In this document: in pieces, positions 36,669-45,917 of the stretch
Numbering within the stretch: position 1 is the stretch's first letter
How the letters are laid out: the number at the start of each line of letters is the position of its first letter
Source: Collimonas arenae
GTDB taxonomy: Bacteria > Pseudomonadota > Gammaproteobacteria > Burkholderiales > Burkholderiaceae_D
Length of the DNA: 64,000 bases
NCBI RefSeq assembly: GCF_000786695.1
Contig: NZ_CP009962.1
Coordinates: forward strand, 2,542,001-2,606,000
Reading direction: 5' to 3'
Position numbers and translations under genes: made by a program
Notes under the pieces: model-generated
The model's input: the letters and a program-made list of their open reading frames with translations, nothing else
Database searches by the model: none
Told to the model about the DNA's origin: nothing

Positions 36669-37274
36669 TCACGGCGCGTACACTTTCTCACTTATAGGTT
36701 TGTTGCTGGGTTCCGATATTTTTACTGATCGGCTAAATTCATGGAATTTGCCCCAATATCTCTTGAGCGCAGCAGCATTATTTTTATATATAGACTCACC
36801 TCTACTCATGAGAGATAAAATATTATTGTTCCATATAAAAAATGCTTTATAACATTGAGCACCAATCGCGTGAAATCCAGCGCTATCCGAAGTAGGGCAA
36901 GATACAACGCCTTCTATAATTTCAATATCATTGACAGAAAAACTCTGTACCAGAGTATTGCCGCTCATACTGCCAGCAATAATCCACTGTCCAGTTTTTT
37001 CATCTCTCATCAGTCCCGCGACATTTTTAATATCAGAATCTTCTCGATAAATTGATAAAATCGGATCGACATTTTTATTTTTACCTTTGACGTAAAAATC
37101 AATCCCATCAAGATCATTTTTTTGGGGAAGCCACTCTTGAGGATATGTGAACGAAAATACCCCGACATCAACCTGTTTGACAGTAGCAGCTTGAACAGGG
37201 ATGAATAGATAAAAAAGAATGAATAAAAAATATAAAACCGTGGAATTTTGTTTTATGTAAAAATTCATTGCCAT
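36669..37274 (-). CDS. Small exported protein, putative T6SS immunity (array member 3)
   Basis: A 201-residue AT-rich protein. A signal peptide covers residues 1-29 (hydrophobic run LYFLFILFYLF). It carries SCPTSDSAGFHAIGAQC, clearly related to the segment in member 6, and the flanking strands (WIIAGSMS... against WIKGGSMD...) also match, so the two are paralogues. An alternative start at the second Met is possible. No known domain is recognised. Confidence 0.68.
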   Translation of the reverse strand: MAMNFYIKQNSTVLYFLFILFYLFIPVQAATVKQVDVGVFSFTYPQEWLPQKNDLDGIDFYVKGKNKNVDPILSIYREDSDIKNVAGLMRDEKTGQWIIAGSMSGNTLVQSFSVNDIEIIEGVVSCPTSDSAGFHAIGAQCYKAFFIWNNNILSLMSRGESIYKNNAAALKRYWGKFHEFSRSVKISEPSNKPISEKVYAP

Positions 37275-37445
37275 CTTATTTGTCTAGTAAAATTTTAGTG
37301 ATTTGGGTTGTGTGTGTTTTTACGCTCAAACAAATCATTTATAGACGAAGAACCACCAAAACAAGAGTCGCTTCCCAATGCCAATTATTTGTAATAATAA
37401 TATTATATAAATTTTAGTATTTTTTAAATTGATTCCATAAATTAA

Positions 37446-37988
37446 TTAATTCCTTTTTGGAGAGGATTTGTTTTTTGTGACATTATTTTTCTCAACTAAG
37501 TTTCCATATAAAAAATTATCGTGCTCAAGAGAAATAAATGCCACTTGGCAAGTAGAATTGGCGCGATAAACGGGACCATTTTCAGTATCGCAATCTACAT
37601 CTGCGCTATATCCTTTACCAATTTTGGTCTTGAACTCCTGCATCGGGTAATACGACATACCCGTTGTAACGACGAGACCTGACTTTGGTTCATCATCTCT
37701 TCGGCCACTCTCCGAAATATCAAGATAAGGAACTATCCCTTGATCTCTTACGTCGGCCATATTGGAGTAAACACAAAATTGACCAATAAATTCTTTTTCA
37801 TCCTTGGAGAAAATATCAAAACATTCACCGCTGCCGTTTGTTAGTGTTTTTTTTGCCACAAATTTTGGCGGTATTAAAAAAACTAGATGTGATTTTTCTA
37901 TTCGTATTTCCGATTGCGAATAAGCAATAGTACTTACGAAAAAAAAGATTAAGCTCATTTTTTTTAAAATCTTTACATGCGTCTTCAT
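37446..37988 (-). CDS. Small exported protein, putative T6SS immunity (array member 2), perhaps shortened
   Basis: A 180-residue AT-rich protein with a signal peptide (about 1-24). It has DCDTENGPVYRANSTCQVAF, a relaxed form of the shared two-cysteine segment. The terminal helix of the other members is replaced by a Lys/Asn/Ser-rich tail, so the 3' end may be truncated or frameshifted. It lies immediately downstream of the effector-gene fragment, the position expected for the immunity gene of that lost effector. Confidence 0.65.
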   Translation of the reverse strand: MKTHVKILKKMSLIFFFVSTIAYSQSEIRIEKSHLVFLIPPKFVAKKTLTNGSGECFDIFSKDEKEFIGQFCVYSNMADVRDQGIVPYLDISESGRRDDEPKSGLVVTTGMSYYPMQEFKTKIGKGYSADVDCDTENGPVYRANSTCQVAFISLEHDNFLYGNLVEKNNVTKNKSSPKRN

Positions 37989-37989
37989 A

Positions 37990-38294
37990 TGTATGGCATT
38001 GCTGGCTTTATCCTATTCGGTCGGTGATTCACAGATCAGGCCGCGTAGTTTTTTACGTGCCACTTCGTTGTTCTGCAAGTAGGGGGCTAGGCTATCGTGT
38101 GTTTCGCCTGGATTTTTGGCTCTAGCCTTTTCTACTTTCGCCAGCACATCGAGAATCGCTTTGATGTCGCATATGCCATCATTGGCAAATACGCTGTCAC
38201 CTTCACTGATTTTCGTCCATCCCATAAATTGACAGATTTCTCTTTCGACAGTTTATTTTTAGTCCGGTCCGATGACTCTGCCGAAGCCGTTCAT
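37990..38294 (-). pseudogene. Fragment of a second copy of the M23/lysozyme effector gene
   Basis: Positions 37991-38228 match 39912-40149 of the intact effector gene without gaps (constant offset 1921) and with few substitutions. The match resumes at 38227-38287 against 40242-40301 after loss of about 94 bases at a shared AA. It covers effector residues about 346-415 plus part of the preceding segment. A 70-codon ORF (38013-38225) is left, but it lacks start context and both catalytic domains. It is the scar of a duplicated or replaced effector between immunity genes 1 and 2. Confidence 0.88.
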
Positions 38295-38905
38295 TTGGAA
38301 GTCACATCCTCTGCGTCTTCAATAAATTCAATACTGTACAAAATTTTTAAAAGATAAGGTAGAACATTACTCTTGGGGATGTTCAATCGCATGATGGACG
38401 TACTACCACACACCGCTTTAGGTGGCTGCGCAACACAAAAATACATATCTTGATATTCATCTCTATTCGTAACAGCGATAAATCTTTGACTGTTTGAGTA
38501 AATGAGTTTTGCTTTTAAAAATCTTCGAGGTTCACTTTCTATAGCCTCTATGATTCTAGGCATCCACATGTGCTTTTTTTCATCATATTTAGCCCAGTCT
38601 TGAATTTTATTTTTGTGAATGTCGTAACAAGTTAAAGGAAATCCGATTTCATCAGGAACAAACCTCTCGGCAGATGAAGGCAATATTTTTGCTTCATATA
38701 GAATAGTAAATTTTCCATCTAATCGCCCGGGGCCAGTATTTCCCGATAGGCGACCATCATATGGGTCAGTCAATTTAATTCGGCAGCCTCCAAATTCTTC
38801 ACTACGTAATTCTCTCGGAGTTTTGTGTGTGAGATCACTATCAGCATAGACAGTTTGATAAAAATTAAACAACCCAAATAATAAAATCATCTTAAGATAA
38901 GTCAT
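38291..38905 (-). CDS. Small exported protein, likely cognate immunity for the peptidoglycan effector (array member 1)
   Basis: A 204-residue protein with a signal peptide (residues 1-21) that overlaps the effector gene stop by 4 bases (ATGA), the tight coupling usual for effector-immunity pairs. The C-terminal half has two cysteines (YFCVAQPPKAVCGS). No named domain recognised. It is AT-rich compared with the effector. Because the effector attacks the cell wall, a periplasmic immunity protein is what would be expected. Its 3' end abuts the duplicated effector fragment. Confidence 0.75.
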   Translation of the reverse strand: MTYLKMILLFGLFNFYQTVYADSDLTHKTPRELRSEEFGGCRIKLTDPYDGRLSGNTGPGRLDGKFTILYEAKILPSSAERFVPDEIGFPLTCYDIHKNKIQDWAKYDEKKHMWMPRIIEAIESEPRRFLKAKLIYSNSQRFIAVTNRDEYQDMYFCVAQPPKAVCGSTSIMRLNIPKSNVLPYLLKILYSIEFIEDAEDVTSK

Positions 38906-41181
38906 TTTTCCCGCCTTGGTTCATGTCCTTCTGGGTAATCCAGTTCCAACACGCCATTCACATTTGGGAAGCGCATGTCTGTTAATACTGCCAATGCCTG
39001 TGCCCAAGGTACACAACGATCAATAAAGCCATTTAATCGATGATCATATGGTTGATTAATTACGCCCGGCAAATTAACACTAGCCGATGCCTTCCAGAAT
39101 GCCTCGCTACGGTAATAAATTTTTTCACCAGATGAAGTGGGTATTTTGCAACGTTCAATATTAATGGTTCCATCGGCATAGCGTGCCATACTGATCCAAG
39201 CCCAATAAACACCAGCACTATCAGCAGCATCACTAGAATTTTCCATATCTGGATTGTTCGTTCCGACTAATTCTCGCCACTCTTTCATCTGCGTTGTCAC
39301 CCCTGACACGCTATCAGTCAAGAAACTGTTTTCCCGTTTTTTTTCAGCCGCCCCTTGTGCCATTTTGAGTTTGTTCTCAATAATTACATCTATTTTTCTC
39401 CCCCGAAATTTCCAGTAGGTAATGTAATTGTAGATATGTGTCAATTGCAAAAAACCGCGACCATCCCAAGGGTAATACCACGCTGCCTTATTGTTTTCAT
39501 GCAGCTTGCTCCACCATTGAGTTTCTTGTATCGAATTGCCAAAAAAAGCCGCCATGCGATAAGGCGTATTTATGCCGTATTTGCGAAAAGTTTTGTTAAG
39601 CGGAATTCGGTGAATAGTAAAAACAGGATTGGTTTTTTCATCTGCGTTCGGTTTTGGTACAGCTTCCCATGCCGCTTTTCCTCCCATTCCTCGTAGCACC
39701 ATCTTGGGCAGGAATTGTTTAAATTCTTTTTCACTCAACCACCTACACGTTCTAAACTGCTCAATAAACGCCAGCGGATGGAAATGCCATATTTTGGTAG
39801 GCAATCCGGTCTTGTCCCAGAACTGGAATTTTTCGACGAAATCCAGAAATTTCTTGTAGCCATCTGGATTGCCGTCGTAATGTTCGCCTGGCTTGAGTAA
39901 TCTTGCGTAGCGTGTGGCATTACCTGCTTTATCCCACTCGGTCGGTGATTCACAGATCAGGCCGCGTAGTTTTTTACGCGTCACTTCGTTGTTCTGCAAG
40001 TAGGGGGCCAGGCTATCGTGTGTTTCGCCCGGATTTTTGGCTCCGGCCTTTTCCGCTTCCGCCAGCACATCGAGAATCGCTTTGATGTCGCATATGCCGT
40101 CGTTGGCAAATACGCTGTCGCCTTCACTGATTTTCGTCCATCCCATAAACGACGGAAAATCGGCATCGGAGAGTTTGAGAATGTTTGCTGCACTCAGATC
40201 GACATACCCCAATTTGCCGGGGGCATAGACAATGGGCTGCCAATTGACAGACTGCTCTTTCGACAGTTTATCTTTATCCGGTCCGATGACTCTGCCGAAG
40301 CGCAGCAGTTCATATCCGGCGCTGGGGCAGGCGGGATAACGATCGGTAGCCGTTTTATATAAATTGTATTCATAGTCCGACTCCACATAGCCGGACTGGA
40401 CATCCTGATAGGGAATAAGCGTAGGCGTTTTATCCTTGCCTTCGTCTTGCCAGACGGTCGTGGTTTTACTGCCTTTGTCATAGCTTACCCGTACAAACAG
40501 ACGCTTTTCTGTCGAGCCGGTTGCCGTATGGGTTTTATCGTAGAGCCTGCCGCCAGCCGGAATCACGAAATAGCAATCGCCCCACAACTCCGCATCGCCA
40601 TCGGTGCTGACGGTTTCTTTGCCAAGTTGGGTATGGTTAAAATAAGCGTTGAAGTCGTCATTGACCATGAAGATTTCAAAATGAATCATCGTGTGGCCAT
40701 ACATCTTGCCGCAATAACCGAGAATGTCTTTCCGGTACACCTTGGTCTTCCCATCGGCAACAATGTCGGCAGATCCCGGCTGTCGCAGCAGAGGAATCAT
40801 TACGCTTCTGCTCTTGTCTTTTTCATGGCCGATATCTTTTGTATTGGCTAAATGCATGTAGAGCGAATAGAAGGTTATCGGCCGGCCATTGCCTGTTTCT
40901 GTTTCGTGCTTGAGAAGCACAAAACCGTTATCTTGACCTTCTTCCACTGCTGTCCCCGCCAGGCGATAAGCCACCACCGTGCCGTCGGCAATCGCACGCA
41001 CTGGCTGACCGATAGTCTGCGGATGCAAGTGAATGCCACCGTGCCAGCTCCGTTGATAGCTTAGTGGATAGGTACCGTGCACGGATTCGCAGTCATCGAG
41101 CTTAGCGACTTCTGCCAATGCGGCAAGCTCGTATCCGGTGACGGCATTCGGTTCTGGCAGAAAGGGAAAACTGATCAGCAT
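38902..41181 (-). CDS. T6SS cargo effector with M23-like and lysozyme/GH19-like domains
   Basis: A 759-residue protein encoded 14 bases after vgrG. Residues about 30-185 resemble an M23 (LytM) peptidase: WHGGIHLHP with H47 and H51, YMHL with H110, and HFEI with H167. Two usual catalytic positions are altered (HxxxH for HxxxD, and Met165 for the first His of HxH). Residues about 520-700 resemble a lysozyme/GH19 fold with a candidate catalytic Glu553 in SIQETQWW and the downstream WDGRGFLQLTH. It is thus a two-domain peptidoglycan hydrolase, comparable in layout with the T6SS effector TseP (comparison by architecture only). No signal peptide, as expected for T6SS cargo. Confidence 0.82.
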   Translation of the reverse strand: MLISFPFLPEPNAVTGYELAALAEVAKLDDCESVHGTYPLSYQRSWHGGIHLHPQTIGQPVRAIADGTVVAYRLAGTAVEEGQDNGFVLLKHETETGNGRPITFYSLYMHLANTKDIGHEKDKSRSVMIPLLRQPGSADIVADGKTKVYRKDILGYCGKMYGHTMIHFEIFMVNDDFNAYFNHTQLGKETVSTDGDAELWGDCYFVIPAGGRLYDKTHTATGSTEKRLFVRVSYDKGSKTTTVWQDEGKDKTPTLIPYQDVQSGYVESDYEYNLYKTATDRYPACPSAGYELLRFGRVIGPDKDKLSKEQSVNWQPIVYAPGKLGYVDLSAANILKLSDADFPSFMGWTKISEGDSVFANDGICDIKAILDVLAEAEKAGAKNPGETHDSLAPYLQNNEVTRKKLRGLICESPTEWDKAGNATRYARLLKPGEHYDGNPDGYKKFLDFVEKFQFWDKTGLPTKIWHFHPLAFIEQFRTCRWLSEKEFKQFLPKMVLRGMGGKAAWEAVPKPNADEKTNPVFTIHRIPLNKTFRKYGINTPYRMAAFFGNSIQETQWWSKLHENNKAAWYYPWDGRGFLQLTHIYNYITYWKFRGRKIDVIIENKLKMAQGAAEKKRENSFLTDSVSGVTTQMKEWRELVGTNNPDMENSSDAADSAGVYWAWISMARYADGTINIERCKIPTSSGEKIYYRSEAFWKASASVNLPGVINQPYDHRLNGFIDRCVPWAQALAVLTDMRFPNVNGVLELDYPEGHEPRREK

Positions 41182-41195
41182 GGGGATAGCCTTGA

Positions 41196-43535
41196 TTAGC
41201 GGGAAAACGGGAATTTATCGCTGTAATTAAATTCGCTCACAGGAAGTGGCGGTGCAGGGATGTGCATCGAAGCTGCTCCCGGCTTACCCCAATATGCACA
41301 TCTCTCATAAATATCCCCTGGCGTACCGTTCTCAATGGCTTCCGGCCGGATTTTGATGTAGGAACCGCCAGCGCCTATCCAGACTTCCTTCTCAGCAGAA
41401 AGAATCAATTTGCCTTCCACGCTGACAATCTTCAGGTCCTTCAACGCGGTTAATGCCATCTCATCGCTTTGCGCCTGAATCTCGACCTTGCCCTTGGCCG
41501 CAAAGATTTTGATGCCGAGTTTCTGCGCAAACAGGGAGGCAGCTTCGCCAGCAGCGACGGTGAATTTCTTGATCACGCTGATATCGGCATTGCCGCCGGT
41601 AGTGGCGATCAGATTTTTTGATGCGGATAATTGCAAATGATCGCCAGAGGCGAGGGCAATGCCGGCAGGGGCGCTAAACAGTGCGCCGGATTGCTTCAGA
41701 TCTTTGAGCGTGTTATTCAACAGTGCCTGCTGCTGATCGAAGTCTGCTGCAATGGCTTGCGCTTGCTTGACTGCGCCGCCTAATGCCTGCGTCTGCTGCA
41801 ATGCCTGCTCCAGCTGGGTAACGGCAGCTTGCATCTCCAGTTGCTGGCCATTGGCCTTTGGTTGGGCGTCGGCAGAAAGAAATAGTCCCTTGGTGGCACG
41901 GATGCTTCCCCAAAAATCGGTACGCATTTCCAGACCCTCGCCGCGCTTTTGCTTCTTCGCGTCGACCAGATGGCCGAGATTGAGCTGGCTCTTGCCGTGC
42001 TCGGTCGCCAGCTTGACGTGTTCCTCACCCTCCCAGTCTTCCATCCGCAACTTGTTGTTGCTCTGGGTGCGGATTTCATTGCGGCTCATCCATCGGTTCT
42101 GATTGGTGATCAGGTCTGTGTTCTGACTGTCATGCAGGACATGGGCGATGTAGGGCCTGTCCGGATCGCCGTTATGAAAGGCGACGGCGACTTCAACCCC
42201 ATCGATCAGCGGGAAATGAAAGCCGGTTTGCAATCCTCCTGCGAATGGCTTGGCGAGGCGCATCCAGCAGCTATTCAATCCGGCTTGACGCGGATCGCGG
42301 TCGAAGTCGAATTGCACCATATAGTCACCGGCCTTGTTCATGTAGGCGTAGGGGTAACGATCGGGTGAGGCGATGCGGGCGCTGACTGTGCCGTCGATTG
42401 TCGGCCACTCTTCTTCATTCAATGGCAGACGATAAATGCGGTCGGACGGAATGGCGGTATAGCCGTTGTGATAGGCGGTATCTCTGGCGCCGTGATGGGT
42501 GACCCTGGTGATCAGCTGGCCATATTCGGCATCCGGCAAGACTTTATTGGTGAAGCGGAACACCGCCCCGGGTATCAGGCCAAGCACATTGCTTTTACCC
42601 TTGTAGACGACTTGTTCGCACAACGCGGCTTCATGGCGCAAGCGTCCTTCCCATTCGGCCTGTTCTTTGCTCAGGTGCAGTGAGCCAAAGGCATACGATT
42701 GACCGAAGGTAGTCTTGTCGTTACGGGCCAGGTTGACTTCGGTTTCTATCGGGGCGGGTGCTGCAAGGCGGTTGTAGTCTCTGACGATATAGGATTGCGG
42801 GATCTGTTTGGCATGGGTTTCCAATGATCGTACTGCTTCGCTGCCAACGCTTTCGAGTCCGGCATCCCGACTCAATGGCGCTGACAATGCCGGACTGCGC
42901 CGGTAATGCGTGAAGTCATCGCCGAAATGGATAATTTCCCCATACTCGCCGGCATCGATCCGAAACCAGATGCCGCTGCGGCGGCACAGTCGTTGAATAA
43001 ACGCCAGGTCATTCTCATGCCACTGGGTGACGATGGGGCGCTTCTCATAGTCGCGCAGCAACGTAAAACTGAAGTGGCTGTTGTCGCCGGCAAAGCCATG
43101 CTCCCGCAGGATGGTTTCAATAATTTTAGGAAATGTTTGCTCCAAAAACAGCCGGCAACGCGTAACGTTGCGCAACTGCGCGATACGCGATTCCAGCACC
43201 ATTTCGTAGGTACTGATGTCCTGGTTGCTGTCCAGTTGCCGAAAGCCGGTGATGATGCCTTGGGTCTTGCGGCCTGCGCCCAAGGCGGGCAGGCCGGGTA
43301 GGGCAGGAGGGCTGATGGTGAAGGTCGCCGGCATGCCGACAAAGGCGGAGCGGGGCAAATCAGACTGGGGATGCGTCATGCGGATCACAAAGCGGCTCGG
43401 CTCACCCAATTCTTCGACGCCATCGAAACTGACCACGCTAAGGGCTTTGCCGCTGACGCCGGCGCGCGGCACATCGAGACGATAAGGCTGAAGAGCGCCA
43501 GAGCGCAGCAATCCTGTGAAATTGTCTGTATTCAT
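41196..43535 (-). CDS. tssI: T6SS spike protein VgrG (first copy)
   Basis: A 779-residue VgrG. The gp27/gp5-like part covers about residues 1-480, with the family runs RCRLFLEQTFPKIIE and DNKAGDYMVQFDFDRDP-type OB segment. It is followed by a coiled linker and a DUF2345 beta-prism (about 580-750). I chose ATG 43535, which has GAAGGAG seven to twelve bases before it, instead of the longer frame. Most residues match the other VgrG in this window, but the last 30 differ, which suits a tip specialised for the effector encoded right after it. Confidence 0.93.
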   Translation of the reverse strand: MNTDNFTGLLRSGALQPYRLDVPRAGVSGKALSVVSFDGVEELGEPSRFVIRMTHPQSDLPRSAFVGMPATFTISPPALPGLPALGAGRKTQGIITGFRQLDSNQDISTYEMVLESRIAQLRNVTRCRLFLEQTFPKIIETILREHGFAGDNSHFSFTLLRDYEKRPIVTQWHENDLAFIQRLCRRSGIWFRIDAGEYGEIIHFGDDFTHYRRSPALSAPLSRDAGLESVGSEAVRSLETHAKQIPQSYIVRDYNRLAAPAPIETEVNLARNDKTTFGQSYAFGSLHLSKEQAEWEGRLRHEAALCEQVVYKGKSNVLGLIPGAVFRFTNKVLPDAEYGQLITRVTHHGARDTAYHNGYTAIPSDRIYRLPLNEEEWPTIDGTVSARIASPDRYPYAYMNKAGDYMVQFDFDRDPRQAGLNSCWMRLAKPFAGGLQTGFHFPLIDGVEVAVAFHNGDPDRPYIAHVLHDSQNTDLITNQNRWMSRNEIRTQSNNKLRMEDWEGEEHVKLATEHGKSQLNLGHLVDAKKQKRGEGLEMRTDFWGSIRATKGLFLSADAQPKANGQQLEMQAAVTQLEQALQQTQALGGAVKQAQAIAADFDQQQALLNNTLKDLKQSGALFSAPAGIALASGDHLQLSASKNLIATTGGNADISVIKKFTVAAGEAASLFAQKLGIKIFAAKGKVEIQAQSDEMALTALKDLKIVSVEGKLILSAEKEVWIGAGGSYIKIRPEAIENGTPGDIYERCAYWGKPGAASMHIPAPPLPVSEFNYSDKFPFSR

Positions 43536-43692
43536 GACTGCCGCTCCTTCAAGCTCATGCGCTATTGCCGTCGTCTGCAAATAAAATGGAAAATACCGGG
43601 CGACTGGCGCCCGATAAGAGTAAGTTGCTTCTCGACTTGTCGGCCGAGGCTGAACAATCGAGAGGCTTCTTCCTGGCTATCGCTTTCAGCGA

Positions 43693-44178
43693 TTAGCGGC
43701 CTTCGTTCCAGCTGTCGGTATGAATAATGTTGCCGTCTTTGTAAGACCAGGTGATTTTTTCGTAACGCAGCGCGACTTGTTCCAGGTGGTTGTATTTCTC
43801 GCGTGCCGGGTCCTTGATGTTGTGCATCTTAGGAGACACCGAGACCACTTTGACGTTGTCCAGCTTCATGTTGTAGTACTCTTTTTCAGTACCGGCATCG
43901 TCAATCTGATACCACTTCAACTCGACCGACTTGAGCGTCTGGCCGCTGGTGACTGCTTTGTAAAGATACGGCGACGACGCGTCGAACTCTTTAACGAACA
44001 TCATAGGCTTGTGCACGCGGGTACCGGTCAGTTTGCCGGTATTGCCGTCGGTCGGGATTTCAACCGCATGGTCGAACTCGACTACTTCGACGCTGCCTTC
44101 ACGACCTTGAATACGGACGGAACCCTTGATGTCCGCGCCGCCGTCGTCTTTGATCCACATATATGCTGGAATTGCCAT
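43693..44178 (-). CDS. hcp: T6SS tube protein Hcp
   Basis: A 161-residue Hcp (TssD) that stacks as hexamers in the inner tube. It starts AIPAYMWIKDDGG and has the family strands VEVVEFDHAVEIPTD and HKPMMFVKEFDASSPYLYKA; it ends TDSWNEGR. Its size is standard. It sits between the OmpA-type gene and vgrG, inside the block of structural genes. An AAGGAG ribosome site precedes the ATG. Confidence 0.95.
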   Translation of the reverse strand: MAIPAYMWIKDDGGADIKGSVRIQGREGSVEVVEFDHAVEIPTDGNTGKLTGTRVHKPMMFVKEFDASSPYLYKAVTSGQTLKSVELKWYQIDDAGTEKEYYNMKLDNVKVVSVSPKMHNIKDPAREKYNHLEQVALRYEKITWSYKDGNIIHTDSWNEGR

Positions 44179-44237
44179 GTTTCACTCCTTGTTGATAAAC
44201 AATGCTACAAAAAAGCCCCTATGCTGAGGCGCCACGA

Positions 44238-45917
44238 TCAGGTTCCGGGGGAATCCGGTACCAGTGTGATTTCAACGCGGCGATTACGCGCGCGTCCGGT
44301 TTCGGTTTGATTGTCTGCAATCGGCTTGCTGTCGCCGTAACCTTGAATGGCAAAGCGCGATGGTGTGAGCTCCGCGGCTTCCACCAGCCAGTCGCGTACC
44401 GCACTGGCCCGCGCTATCGATAACTGTTGATTGCTGGCGGGATTGCCGACGTTGTCGGTGTGTCCGGCGACCAGGATGCGATTGTTGGGATGGGCCTTGA
44501 TCATTTCCAATGCGCCCACCATGGATCGTGTCGATCCCGGCTTCAGTTGTGCCTGGCCGGAAGCGAACAATGACATGCTGTCCAACGTCACAATAGTAGG
44601 TTCCTTGGCTGGCGGCTGGTAGGACGCGATCGCCGCATTGAGCGCAGGCAAAACAGCCGCGCCACGGTACATCCCGAAGCCCAGGTGCAAGGGCACGCCG
44701 GTACGCTGATAACGCTCCAGCCGGTCGCGATCGGCAGTCAGCGCTGACAAGGCATCGCGCCGCGCTGCGTCGTTAGCCGCAGGGACCTCGACGAATCGCG
44801 CAATGTTGTCACTTGCCTGCGCCAGCAAGGCATGATTGTTTCTGGCTGCCGCCCAGCCTGCCAGGGCCAGCGCCGCAGCGATCAGGAACAACAAGTGGGC
44901 CAATGCGCGCAAACGGGGCGAGATCCAGGCGCGCTGTGGCATGGCTTCAATCAACGGCTGCGGCAGTGGCCAGCGCGAATTGCTGGCAGCGAAGCGCGGC
45001 GGGGTCAGATGCGTGCGTTCCTGCAAATGGCGGTGCCACGGAGAATGTGGATTGGTGCTTGGACCACAATCGACCCAGGCGACTCCGCACAGCGGCCACG
45101 GGGCTGCGGGCTGATTGCGGTCCTGCAGGGCAACCATCGCCACATTCCGGGTCCAGCGCATTAAATCAGGTAGACTGGCCGCGCGCCAGGCTGGGCCGGA
45201 TTGTCCGTGCGCGCGCTGAGCCTGACCTTCTGCGGCTTTAATGATGGATTCAAACGCACTGGTATCCTTGATCGGTTTGCCGCTGGATAAACCGTACCAA
45301 AGCGGCTCTGCGTCATCATGGTCGCGCTGATCGGACGTCAATCGCTGATACACCGCGAGATAGCCGGGAATGCGTGTTCCCAGCATGCGCGTGGTATCGC
45401 TGCAAGCCTGCCGTATCAGACGCAGGGCATGCGTCACTGCATGATCGTCGCCATACAAGGCGGGGGCCAATGCAAGGACAATACCGTCCGGCGCCCGGCC
45501 ATCGCGCCACTGCCGCAGGATCAGTGACAGGGGCGACAGATCCTGTGCGCGATCGACGCGCACCCAGATGGCGCCGTCGCCGACGTGGGCCATGCGTTTA
45601 TCCAGGCCGTTGAGGAACAACTGAGGCAGGCCATCGCCCATGACCAGCAGCAACGGCATTTGCGTGCGCAGGCTGTGGGGCAAATCAGCGGTCACCGCCC
45701 CGAGCGCACCCAGCATCGCGGCGCTGCGTTCGCGCGCACGCGCAATCCGTATGGACCAAAGCGCGATCATCCCCACTGCGACCAGCAGAATCAGGACGAC
45801 CAGAATCCATTTCAATTCCGGCGCCAGGTTAAAAACGCCCAGCACCAGAATCAAAGCGAGACCGGCAGCAAACGCGACTATCGCCCGGTAGGGATATCCG
45901 AAACTCAAGTCGGTCAT
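44238..45917 (-). CDS. T6SS-associated OmpA/MotB-domain inner membrane protein
   Basis: A 559-residue protein. Two membrane helices near the N-terminus (about 10-50), a cytoplasmic region (about 60-330) with no known enzymatic motif, a third membrane helix (about 335-358), and a C-terminal OmpA domain (about 440-555) with the peptidoglycan-binding pattern GHTDNVGN and NRRVEITL. Such proteins (TagL-like role) hold the T6SS membrane complex to the cell wall. It overlaps tssL by 4 bases, so the two are coexpressed. The helical middle is unlike a classical TssL-OmpA fusion. Confidence 0.85.
   Translation of the reverse strand: MTDLSFGYPYRAIVAFAAGLALILVLGVFNLAPELKWILVVLILLVAVGMIALWSIRIARARERSAAMLGALGAVTADLPHSLRTQMPLLLVMGDGLPQLFLNGLDKRMAHVGDGAIWVRVDRAQDLSPLSLILRQWRDGRAPDGIVLALAPALYGDDHAVTHALRLIRQACSDTTRMLGTRIPGYLAVYQRLTSDQRDHDDAEPLWYGLSSGKPIKDTSAFESIIKAAEGQAQRAHGQSGPAWRAASLPDLMRWTRNVAMVALQDRNQPAAPWPLCGVAWVDCGPSTNPHSPWHRHLQERTHLTPPRFAASNSRWPLPQPLIEAMPQRAWISPRLRALAHLLFLIAAALALAGWAAARNNHALLAQASDNIARFVEVPAANDAARRDALSALTADRDRLERYQRTGVPLHLGFGMYRGAAVLPALNAAIASYQPPAKEPTIVTLDSMSLFASGQAQLKPGSTRSMVGALEMIKAHPNNRILVAGHTDNVGNPASNQQLSIARASAVRDWLVEAAELTPSRFAIQGYGDSKPIADNQTETGRARNRRVEITLVPDSPGT

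Noticed and set aside
38013..38225. Functional 70-residue protein
   Set aside because: Nearly identical to an internal segment of the effector without any domain boundary, so treated as a gene fragment.
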